Shown piece by piece: positions 46,991 through 56,449 of a DNA stretch of 64,000 nt. Each line of letters begins with the position of its first letter. Position 1 is the stretch's first letter. The stretch spans positions 32,380,034 to 32,444,033 of the forward strand of contig NC_134829.1 of assembly GCF_004210375.1 (NCBI RefSeq), in the 5' to 3' direction. The stretch is from Tachypleus tridentatus. Its lineage: Eukaryota; Arthropoda; Merostomata; Xiphosura; Limulidae. Both the position numbers and the translations under genes were made by a program. The notes under the pieces were generated by a model, which saw only the letters and a list, made by a program, of their open reading frames with translations, did no database searches and was not told where the DNA came from.

Positions 46991-47164
46991 ATTAAACAAC
47001 AAAGGTATTTACTTGTTTCACATTGTATTTTAAAAATACTATGTATCATATACAACTACCTGATAGAGTTCTGTGCGTTGGGAGTATTTTTTTCCGGTTT
47101 TAATTGTGCCATTTTTAAAGTAAGTATGAACACTAATTCCTATTTATACATTTCTTACAACAAG

Positions 47165-47278
47165 GTTACATCGGCCTATCTCTTGTGTCAACTGTGGGTA
47201 ATCGAACCAGCCCTCTTCTCACTTCACATACTAGTGTTGTAAATCTGAAGACTTACTGCTGTCCCACCGGCACATTGT
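47165..47278 (-). mobile_element. SINE family 3, minus copy
   Basis: Minus strand: GCCGGTGGGACAGCAGTAAG, TCTTCAGATTTACAACACTA and GGTTCGATTACCCACAG. Degraded but collinear with the 50.6-kb copy. Confidence 0.6.
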
Positions 47279-47344
47279 TTCATTGTTAGAAAAGAATACG
47301 CTAAATATTCAGAATCTAGTTTGTATTTGTTTTTCACTTTGGAA

Positions 47345-47420
47345 ATCTTGTAACTGCTAAGATGAGTTCCCAGTGGTGGGCAAAGCACAAATAATCTTTC
47401 AAATTTATGTTTGTCTTTCA
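47345..47420 (+). mobile_element. SINE family 2 3' fragment
   Basis: CCCAGTGGTGGGCAAAGCAC, AAATAATC, then an ATTTATGTTTGTCTTTC tail. Short and diverged. Confidence 0.4.
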
Positions 47421-48785
47421 ATATCAAGATTCTCAGAATTAAATGAGTTTTTATTATTTCAAGTATATATGCTATTTATATAGCAGAATTTTAAAATTTA
47501 ATGGGAAGCTCGTAACTAGTGAGTTTCCTCATTTGCACGGTAGTAGCACAATCGTCAGGGTCCTTCACTTTGTTTGTTGTTGCCTTCTCTGGAGGCGGAC
47601 TATTAGCGGGTAAATTCAGAACGTTTGGTCCTTATATGTTGTAAGTAACTTAGATAGGAACATGAAATAACTAATAAATACATTGTGTGTATTGTATTTG
47701 TGTATTAGGACAAATTTTCTTTTTCTCAAGTGAATCATGAACTTTTAAATAGGTGATAATATAGGCCTTGTTATTAATTTCAGTGTCATCTAGGCCTAAA
47801 AAAAACATGTATAGAGTAGGTGCATGACGAAACAAAACAATGTCAGTTTTATGGTGATAGTGAGCTTGTGACATTCCTTGATTTTTATGTTTACTAAGGC
47901 TAGGGTTTTGTCATAGATGAGTATCTGTGGCATCCATCTGGTGCCTGTTGATAAAATTTGTAAAGTCCTTAGGATCCATACTAAAAATCACGTGGGCTAC
48001 TGGAATCTGTAGTAACAAAAAATCAGAGGGTGGGTGAAATTTATTAAAAGAAATTTAACCTTAAAAATTGCATGTGTTTCTATCATTTAACTAACTGTAT
48101 GAAATGGGATTCGTTAAACTAACTTAACGGTATGGAAATATGGTGTCTGAAAGAATTATGATATTCATTTGGTTCTGGTTGATGTAAATCATGTTTAATA
48201 GATAAATTGTCTCTAAAATTGTGGTTGGATACATCACGAACAGGCGCTGAAATGATTGTGTTAAAGGGTGTAAAGTGGGTGTTAACCTGAGTATTAGTGA
48301 AGTGACAGATTTATATCAGACTTTGTAGCATTACACTATTGAGTACAACAAGCAGAGTAAGTAGATATATAATCTTACACAGGGTATAAATATTAGATTT
48401 ATATATACAGGGTTTATTGTCATGTGTAATATTAGTTTTTTGTTAAGCACTTCGTGTTAATGTGTGTGTGTGTATAATACACACTGTACACATCTAAAAT
48501 TAGAGAGAACAACAACTACAAAAGGTAGTGTTAAATGTAATATACACACTACACATGTAACACAATACAAAACCACCACTACAGAAGTTAGTGTCAATGT
48601 GATATCTGTCTGGCGAGCTGCTCTCACTTTTGCTTCCGATGTCTGTGAAGTCGTCCACAGAAGCACACTTGGAACTGCGTTTGGTCGCAAACGTTTTGCT
48701 TGAGGTTCATAACCTGAAAGAGAATTATTCATAAAAAATATATATCACTAAATTCCACTTGTACATGTACATGTTATGATGTATA

Positions 48786-49244
48786 CAGGGGCATAGATTC
48801 TGAGGGGGGATGGGTGGGATACATCCCCCCTTCATTTTAGGTGGGGGTTATGGTGCATACAATCATCCCCCCCTGCAGTTTGGTCTGTAGAATTGTTTTA
48901 TTACATCACAGGCCTACAAATTGTGTGTTTGTTCTTGTGATTCTCGTGTTCTTACCAATCGAATTACATAATTAGGCCTAGATGTATGCTTTTTCAGTAG
49001 CTGAAATGTACATATCTAATATAGGCGTGCTTCTAAGCTTTTCGATCTAAGCGATAGTTCGTATCAGTCAGTAGGCCTAAGTATACATGCAAGTATCGTG
49101 GCAACAAGATTACTCTGTGACTGCATGTTTACAGCTCTCAGGTTCACGTAATCAGAGATTACCAATTTGCAAATTGAACAGTCCACATAAGTGGTTGCAA
49201 AAAATCATCCCCCCCCCATCGGGTGTAAAAAATCTACGCCCTTG
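48786..49244. mobile_element. hAT-type MITE, 459 bp, with 8-bp target duplications
   Basis: The left end CAGGGGCATAGATTCTGAGG and right end (complement CAAGGGCGTAGATTTTTTAC) are terminal inverted repeats. Flanks are GATGTATA (48778-48785) and GATGTACA (49245-49252), an 8-bp target duplication with one difference, as expected of hAT. Runs of C/G (CCCCCC) sit near both ends. No transposase inside. Confidence 0.85.
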
Positions 49245-49337
49245 GATGTACAACTTGTCATACTTTTAAATATTTACAACATTAGGTTCATATGAAATCA
49301 TAAACGAACTATCGCTTAGATCGAAAAGCTTAGAAGC
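49029..49337. repeat. 33-bp perfect inverted repeat, arms 243 bp apart
   Basis: Positions 49029-49061 and 49305-49337 are exact reverse complements (left arm begins GCTTCTAAGCTTTTCGATCT and ends AGCGATAGTTCG). The left arm is inside the hAT MITE; the right arm is 60 bp beyond its right end, so the MITE termini do not explain it. Confidence 0.93.
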
Positions 49338-49465
49338 AAAAAAAAAAGTAAATGATTAGTGATGGTGGCAGATGGTGTGTGTAGGTATGTGTTATTGTGT
49401 GGATGTATGTATGTGTGTTCCGCAGTCCCTGTGGTGGTGGTGGTGGTTGAGATAAGTAGTGGGTG

Positions 49466-49724
49466 TCATTTTTGTTTTAAAGTACTGGAATGATAATTAC
49501 CAAAAGATGTTTCACTGTAGTAATGTGTCGGTACGAAGTGGTCATGGCACACGACACAGCTTGGCCCAGGCTCCCACACACGAAACTTGGCCTTAGAATC
49601 AGCTCTTTCTGATGGCCAAAATCCAGCGTTTTCGAACACTCTCTCTTTCCTTACTTGTATTAAACGGAAATCTGTGTCCATCACGATTTTTGCACAAAGG
49701 AACACAACATTCTGTTTGCGGCAT
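49466..49724 (-). pseudogene. THAP zinc-finger domain coding segment with apparent frame break
   Basis: Starting at ATG 49724, the minus strand encodes MPQTECCVPLCKNRDGHRFP FNTSKERESVRKRWILAIRKS, then a stop at 49599-49601. The first Cys pair (C-x4-C), HRFP and RKRW.LAIR are exact THAP-domain features. The remainder (KFRVWEPGPSCVVCHDHFVP) supplies the C-x2-H pair but is in the frame one base off. THAP domains bind DNA through a C2CH zinc site and occur in transcription regulators and P-element-like transposases. A possible donor (TTTTG|GTAATT) lies near 49500. A broken gene, an assembly indel, or a transposon-derived domain are all possible. Confidence 0.72.
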
Positions 49725-49779
49725 ACTGTTGTTTTCTGTTGAACTGACATTGTCGAACACCGAAAACAATCAGACAAAT

Positions 49780-49870
49780 ATGCCGCTTGGACCCTCTCGA
49801 TTGTGCTGCCGCCCCCGCGACTACGTCAGAACTACGATATTACGAGTCGATCATTGTTTAAGAAGACTTG
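49780..49870 (-). promoter_or_regulatory. CpG-rich flank upstream of the THAP ATG, with CRE-like site
   Basis: Sequence just upstream of the THAP start is far richer in CpG than the surroundings (GCTGCCGCCCCCGCGACTAC) and contains TACGTCA, a CRE-like octamer variant. A promoter is plausible but not shown. Confidence 0.4.
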
Positions 49871-49992
49871 ATAATATGTTTCAATAGCTTCTTAACGGTC
49901 AAATGAGTTCAAAACAGTAATAGCTTTTTCATTGTTTAATATTTTGTGGATTTGTCAAGGTAAAAAAATTAATTATAAGAAACAGCAGATCA

Positions 49993-50267
49993 GTTTTGTT
50001 TGTTTTTGAATTTTGCGCAAAGCTACACTAGGACTATCTTCACTAGCCTTTCTTAATTTAGCAGTGTAAGACTAGCAGGAAGGCAACTTCTAATCACCAC
50101 CAACCGCCAACTCATGGGTTACACTTTTACCAATGAATAGGGGGATTGAGTGTCACTTTATAACGCCCCAAGAAAGAAAAGGCGAGTATGTTTGATGTGA
50201 CGAGGATTCGAACCCGCGATCCTCAGATTACGAGTTGAGTGCCTTAAACACCTGGTCATGACGGGCC
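49993..50267 (-). mobile_element. SINE family 1, minus copy with 13-bp target duplication
   Basis: Complete copy on the minus strand with head GGCCCGTCATGACCAGGTG, box B GGTTCGAATCC and tail CAAAAACAAACAAAAC. ATCAGTTTTGTTT at 49989-50001 is repeated at 50268-50280, a perfect 13-bp target-site duplication that shows LINE-mediated insertion. Confidence 0.95.
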
Positions 50268-50581
50268 ATCAGTTTTGTTTCTAGTAGGGAAAAAATCAAA
50301 TGACATTAAAAATATTTAGGCAAAACAGACATATACCTTAAATATTTCAATAATTACTCGGAATAATTTCCGACTGGAAAATTTTCATTAATTTTTTGTG
50401 TTTTTTAAATAGGGTTTAAAATGTGATATAATTTGATAGTTAATCTAATCCAGGGCAATGTCTTACCTCCACGTTCACTGATTCTTGCTTTAAAACAAAT
50501 TAGCTTCTGATGTTGTATTCATATTCCTAACTACACAGTTTTGCAAAAAATTTGGCGTTACTTTGATAAACCATAAGTGTG

Positions 50582-50706
50582 TGTGTATGCGCGCGTGTTT
50601 TCTTATAGCAAAACCACATTAGATTATTTGTTGTTTCCACTGAGGAGAATCGAACCCCAAATTATCGCCTTTTAAATCCGACGACTTATCGCTGTCCTCG
50701 CGGAAG
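50582..50706 (-). mobile_element. SINE family 3, minus copy
   Basis: Minus strand: CCGCGAGGACAGCGATAAGT, CGTCGGATTTAAAAGGCGAT, GGGGTTCGATTCTCCTCAGT, then a GTGGTTTTGCTATAAGAAAA tail into a CA/GC-rich run. Box A- and box B-like elements are visible. Confidence 0.8.
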
Positions 50707-50747
50707 AAGGTAAAGTATACAATACCTACTTTGTAAAAATTTAATTA

Positions 50748-50825
50748 CAGGATGTTCGGAAAGTCACTGTGCAGTTTTGTCTGTTAATAAATATATAAGT
50801 GCACAGTGACTTTCCGAACACCCTG
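50748..50825. mobile_element. 78-bp hairpin MITE with TA target duplication
   Basis: Two 26-bp arms with a single mismatch (CAGGATGTTCGGAAAGTCAC...; right arm complement CAGGGTGTTCGGAAAGTCAC...) surround a 26-bp AT-rich loop, flanked by TA on both sides. TA duplications point to Tc1/mariner-type mobilisation. Confidence 0.88.
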
Positions 50826-51444
50826 TATAAGGTTTGAAGTCGACTACCAAAATTTTGATATAGATATTAAAGAAGTTTTTGAATTATATTTCAGTTGTGG
50901 AAAATTGCTCTAAGTTTTTTTTTACATGAATTTAATCGTCATTGTTTTGTTTTGTGTTCAGACAAAAACTGTTTTTTTGTATATCTTTTGTATTTTCTAA
51001 TCATTTTTTGAAATAATTAGTCTTTTGTATTCGACTGAAAAATATGTTTGACAACTGATTTATTGAAATAGAACCATTCCTTTCTAATGAGATGTGAATT
51101 TTATGTAACAAAGTATCGAATTTTTTTGCAACAATGTGTAATTTCTCATCTTGAAAAATACAAACTATAGTTATCACATTATCTACCAAATTAGATTCTC
51201 ACTTGGAAACAAACACTCTTTTGAAGTAATTTTCTTGACATAATTTAAGTTCTCACTTTGAAACAAATAAACTTAAAATCACAAACAAACAAACTTTCAA
51301 CATGTCTTCAAAAAAATTATAAAAATTAAATTTTTAAATTTAAAATTAAAAGGTAGACTATAAAAAATATTTGTGTGAGACACTGTCCCTTTTTTTTCAA
51401 ACCCTCGTGAGACCCTCCGTATCCCGTACCAGCCATGAATATGT

Positions 51445-51720
51445 GCCCGGCATGGCCAGATGGGTTAAGGCGTTCGACTTGTAGTCTGAGGGTCGGGGAT
51501 TCGAATCCCTGTTGCACCAAACGAGCTCGCCATTTCAGCCGTGGGGGCGTTATAATGTGATGGTCAATCCCACTATTTGTTGGTAAAAAAGTAGCCCAAG
51601 ATTTGGCAGTTGGTGGTGATGACTAGCTGCCTTCCCTCTAGTCTTACACTGCTAAATTAGAAACGGCTAGCGCAGATAGCCCTCGAGTAGCCTTGCGCGA
51701 AATTCAAACCAAACCACGAT
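51445..51720 (+). mobile_element. SINE family 1, plus copy
   Basis: GCCCGGCATGGCCAGATGGG, AAGGCGTTCGACTTGTAGTC, box B GATTCGAATCCC, CGAGCTCGCCATTTCAGCC and tail CGCGAAATTCAAACCAAACC. Full length. It ends just before the Penelope-like GIY-YIG segment. Confidence 0.94.
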
Positions 51721-51744
51721 GCATGAAAATTAACTTCAAAGCGA

Positions 51745-52440
51745 CTAAAGATGGACTACATGTGTCATAGTAATAATTTTGTTTATGAAGTAATTTGTGG
51801 CAGATACTTTGGTACGTATATAAGAGAAACTTGCCGACCTGAACATAATAGAATATATGAACGTGTGCGTGACATCAAAAATGTCAATAATAACATTATG
51901 GAAAAGAACTTGGCATGCCACAATCATGGTGTCAAGATCTTATCTAAACGTCATACTTTTATGGACAGAGAAATGGAAGAATTCATTTTAATAAAAAAAA
52001 CAACTAAATTGAACAAATACAAGATTACTAGATTTTGGTAAGTTGAACTTTGACGAAGTCTGTGTACACAATTATAAGGATTGAAATAAATATTAATACA
52101 TCGTTTTTTTGTATGTAATGATATAATGAGATGGAAGAATAGTCACCAATACAAATATGAATAAATGTTTTAGATAAGTAACTTGTATTATAGATTCAAC
52201 GATGTTAACAGTTTTACACATTTTATTTAATTAACATTGTTTGATTTCTCTTAACGAAATACTCTAAATAATGTTTGATACTATTTTAATACAATACATA
52301 ATTTCTAAACACGTATATCAGTATTCGATTTGCAAGTTACAATTTAGATTTAACTGAATTACAGAACTTGTAGTAGATGGATAGCTCCTGACGAAGGTGA
52401 TAGCGAAATACTGAGCTAATAAAGTTGTATTCTAAAGACG
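51745..52440 (+). mobile_element. Penelope-like element, GIY-YIG endonuclease end and 3' tail
   Basis: An open frame (51751-52041) encodes NFVYEVICGRYFGTYIRETC, EHNRIYERVRDIKNVNNNIM, then a Phe-Met-Asp-Arg-Glu segment (HTFMDREMEEFILIKKTTKL), matching the C-terminal GIY-YIG endonuclease of Penelope-like elements. The YIG-type tripeptide is changed (TYIRET). A ~300-bp AT-rich 3' region ends with CTGACGAAGG..AGCGAAATACTG near 52390, the position where relatives carry a hammerhead-like motif. No reverse transcriptase was found upstream, so the copy is 5'-truncated. Confidence 0.75.
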
Positions 52441-53431
52441 TATTTTGTGAGTTTATTTACGTTTATAGAATCTCTTACTGTACTGTGCTTTTTGTCCGAA
52501 TGTTCTACTAGGGTGTTGTGTAATTCCATGTGATCCCTATTATGAATTACTATTGTAGTTGATGTTATTCTTTCTACTGATATGTAAATATATACAAAAA
52601 ACATATAAAATTGTGATTTTCAATCCATTAAGTATTTATAACTTCGATAAGTACTTCATTCGTAGCAGAAATTACTACAAATGTAGATGTTTTTTTTTCT
52701 TGGTCTCTTCTTAATTTGGCCTTTTCGGACTCCAAATCAGAGGAATGTGTAACTAAAATTTAAGATTTACCTTTCGTCTGTTACAAGTCAGTACTCAAGA
52801 GACTTTTTATATAACAACAAAACTTAAATGGATCAGATAATGAAGAAGACGAAAAAATGATCTGAACCGATGTTTATATATCTAATATGGTGCTTCAGAA
52901 GTTTCAATTTAAACGCTGAAAACTGGCGAGGCATTAGATATCAATACACTTGTTTTAAAAAGTGGATGTATGGACCAGTACATGTTGTTTTTTTTCGATA
53001 AACAGGATGCTGCAACTTGAATATTTAGAAAGACAAGCTATTTTTACTTCAGTGTTGTAGATAGGTTTTATACATGGGTGTTGTTCTAGACAATAATTAT
53101 ATGTTTTTACTATAAAGGAGAACAAAAGTACAGATGTTTGTTCGCTAAATACTACAGAGGAATTAATCAATGTCACATATTCTTCGAAAGCTGTATAAAT
53201 ATAGGTTCTCTGTGGTTAGTACAATACCACAATAACACCATTGTTTGAAGATTTTGTTCCTAAACTCTGACAACTTAATAATAATTAAGGTTTCATATCG
53301 CAACACATTCACTCTGATTTTTGGTTTTGAAACTAAATATTTCACTTTGGATTAATTCACGCATTGTGACAGTACGTTGTTTCTATCAACCCACAGGTTA
53401 ACACTATTAATCATTTTTGCCGGTATAGGAA
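52441..53431. other. Intergenic, nothing recognised
   Basis: AT-rich sequence between the Penelope-like tail and the next SINE. Open frames are short and lack splice or motif support. Confidence 0.5.
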
Positions 53432-53700
53432 GGCCCGGCATGGCCAGGTGGGTTAAGGCGTTCAACACAGACCGTGGGTTCGAATCCCCGTCGCACCAAA
53501 CATGCTCGCCCTTTCAGCCGTGGGGGCGTTATAACGTGACGGTCAATCCCACTATTCGTTGATAAAAGAGTAGTCCAAGAGTTGGCGGTGGGTGGTGATA
53601 ACTAGCTGCCTTCCCTCTAGTCTTACACTGCTAAATTAGGGACGGCTAGCGCAGATATCCCTTGTGTAGCTTTGCGCGAAATTCAAAAACAAAACAAACA
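53432..53700 (+). mobile_element. SINE family 1, plus copy with short head deletion
   Basis: GGCCCGGCATGGCCAGGTGG through tail AAATTCAAAAACAAAACAAA. The segment between AAGGCGTTCAA and GTGGGTTCGAATCCCC is shortened compared with other copies. A mariner element is inserted directly at its tail. Confidence 0.94.
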
Positions 53701-53703
53701 GTA

Positions 53704-54614
53704 CGAGGTCTGTTCAAAAAATACGCGGACTGTTTGAATTGCGCGGCTCCAGTTGGTTCCAGGGGAATCCGCTTGGTGTCGCTAGGTTCGCACAGATCAG
53801 CTGATTACGACGCCATTTCCCTATTGCAGATATCTTTATTTGTGTATTAGCTACGCGGTTTTAAGTGAAGTAAGTTTTTTCGTTTGGCGGATTTCAGAAT
53901 GAATGACCTGAAGGAGCAACGATTGCTGTGAAATTTTGTGTTAAACTTGGAAAATCTGCAACTGAAAGTTTTGCTATGCTTAACACGGCTTACGGTGATG
54001 TTGCTATGAAGCGTACGGCATGTTTCAAGTGGCATGAACGTTTTAAGGATGGTCGACAGTCCATTGAAGATGATGAGCGTCCTGGATGTCCTTTCACGTC
54101 AACTGACGACCCACACGTCGACAAAATCAACACCCTGGTGCGGGCAAATCGACGTCTGACTGTCAGGGGAGCTTGCTGAAGAGTGTGGGATATCAGTTGG
54201 ATCTTGCTACGAGATTTTGACAGAAAAATTGAAGATGCACCGCGTTGCTGCGAAATTTGTGTCTCAGAACTCGTGAGTGTTTGGCCAAACACTCGATCAC
54301 TGTTCTTCTCCACCCCCCACCCCCCTACTCATCTGACCTTGCTCCTTGCGATTTTTTCTTGTTCCCCAAACTCAAAAGACCCTTGAAAGGAAGAAGATTT
54401 GAGACGATTCCCGAGATTAAGGCAAATGCGACGAAGGAGCTGGAGGACACTACAAAAGAAGCATACCAGGACTGTTTCAACAAGTGGAAACACCGTTGGG
54501 ATAATGTGTGCGTTGGGGAGGAGAGTACTTTGAAGGGGTCCCAGACCTGTAACTTCTAAATAAAGTACATTTTGTTTTATGACGTCAGTCCGCGTATTTT
54601 TTGAACAGCCCTCG
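53704..54614 (+). mobile_element. Mariner element with 29-bp TIRs, internally deleted
   Basis: The terminal inverted repeats (53704-53732, CGAGGTCTGTTCAAAAAATA...; 54586-54614) match with one or two differences and are flanked by TA. The transposase begins near 53899 (MNDLKEQR), then in another frame reads VKFCVKLGKSATESFAMLNT, CFKWHERFKDGRQSIEDDER and a third-frame ECGISVGSCYEILTEKLKMH. The middle, with the first two catalytic Asp residues, is gone. The end is retained: YSSDLAPCDFFLFPKLKRPL to a stop at 54557-54559. Two small frameshifts and one large deletion make it non-autonomous, but the intact ends mean it could once have been mobilised in trans. Confidence 0.93.
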
Positions 54615-54705
54615 TATATGAACTTGTTTTGATTTTAATGGTTCATTGTTCACCAGATTAATGGCGCTAATGCGGGAAGTCTGACTCCTGTACTGACTAT
54701 GTTTC

Positions 54706-54826
54706 TTTGTTTATTTGCAGTTATGCAGACATCTACACAATGGGCTATCTGGATTCGACCCACCACGCGTATCAAATCAGATGTTTAGCATTATAAGTCC
54801 TCAGAGGCTTTGGGTGATGTAAACTC
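54706..54826 (-). mobile_element. SINE family 2, minus copy
   Basis: Minus strand: CCTCTGAGGACTTATAATGC, TAAACATCTGATTTGATACG, CGTGGTGGGTCGAATCCAGA, TAGCCCATTGTGTAGATG and tail AACTGCAAATAAACAAAG. Confidence 0.7.
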
Positions 54827-55629
54827 TGATTTCTTATTTTGTGTGGGTAGGTGGCAGTTTTATCTAGAGAGATGGCGAGACTATCAGTTATTGTTTTTTA
54901 AACGTTTTTTTCACCTTTCGATATATTTTACTACACTTGAATAAACTGATTTTCAACTACTATTTACATATGTTCTTGTGGAGAAAACGTTTGATTCTTC
55001 GTGCGTATTCTGAGTACGATAGTATTTATAACAGTAATGGGGCGGATAAACAATACATGGAATAAAAGTTATTTACTCATATGCACCTTTAACGACCAAA
55101 TACGAAATCTTCAAAAGTACTTGAGATAGATCCTTAGGTGATAAACTACAGACAAAACTACAAATTGTAGAACCACTTGAGAAGTCAGCAGAACATATAA
55201 AAATATTTACAAAACCACAAATTTGTCAGTCTCCATTGTTGTGCGCTTCTAACTTTATAACAAAGAGACTTATCATAGTTACAAGTGCACCAAATAGAAC
55301 AGGAAGTACTCGCCAGATCTAGCGTGAAGTGGTAAATTAAATTAATTAATTTTGCTAAGTATTAGCGCACCCACACGGCTGCAACTCGCACTACATCATC
55401 CAAATGACATTGCGCACTATAATGTGTGCCGTAACATGAACAACACACATCCACACCGGAACGAATTTATTGTTATATATTAATCTTGATATTTGTTTCA
55501 CTTAAATTAATATTTAGAAATGTATACAACTTATACTGTTAAATATGCGTTACGAAATTCCCGCTTATTCGCTAAATCTGTAGAAGATTCTCGAGTCTAA
55601 GAATCAACAATATAAGTATTTTCAAAAAG
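54827..55629. other. Intergenic, nothing recognised
   Basis: No exon, RNA or repeat recognised, apart from a moderately GC-rich 55365-55460 stretch. Confidence 0.5.
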
Positions 55630-55800
55630 GTTAGTATGGGTATTAAAACTTTAACAGGTCAGGTTAACTGAAGATGGCCTGAGGAGGTCGAAACGTTTTT
55701 CTGTACTTTATTTTAATTAAAGTTCTAATACCTGTACCAGTCGTCTTGAGAATACGTTTTTATTTCAAGTGGGTTTCTCGTCATCACAACAATATATGTT
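55630..55800 (+). mobile_element. Penelope-like terminal-repeat fragment
   Basis: GTTAACTGAAGATGGCCTGA with GGAGGTCGAAACG, ATTTTAATTAAAGTTCTAAT, ACCTGTACCAGTCGTCTTGA and TTTCAAGTGGGTTTCTCGTC. Best-preserved hammerhead-like core in the window. Confidence 0.78.
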
Positions 55801-56449
55801 TTACGAAAGCACCAATGTATCATCAGTATTGTCTTAACTGAAATGTCTAGAAACTCTCTTCTCAAACCCACAAATGATAACAAACGCAAAGTAAAGAGAT
55901 AGTATACATTGTTGATTTGCTAGGGATGATATAATCTAAATCTCCGAAGCTATAATTGTGATTAACGCTTATTAATCGGGAAGCTGCAGATATTTGATCA
56001 GGAACGTTTGTATATTTCGAACATTACAAACCGTTTCACTTTAGCCGATTAATATTTCTGGGAAAACATTAGATAGCTTTAGCGGTAAAAAAATTCGCGT
56101 GTGATTAGTGAAAAGCTGGCTAGCTAGCTAACCGTTAAGTGAACTGTACCGATATCAACTCGAAATTAATTTGTTCATCGCGAACCATCGATTAAATATT
56201 CAGTTCCAGATAAGATAGAAGATTCAATATTGTTTTTATGTTTCCAGAACTTTTGTATATAATTTTTATTTGTAATAACTGTAACGATAAATTGTATTAG
56301 TATGCATATATTAAAATATATTTGTATCGAGAGAGAAAACTGTGTGTATGAATCTTGTTGGCAAACATTATAAATTTGATACTTCTCGATTAATTACCTT
56401 TCAACTGTAATATCACAATTGCGAAACTCAAAACAAACAAATGTTTGAA

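Noticed and set aside
48457-48732. Overlapping open frames of 79 and 91 residues on opposite strands
   Set aside because: Low-complexity CA/AC-rich sequence with two similar ~62-bp segments; no domain and no coding bias on either strand.
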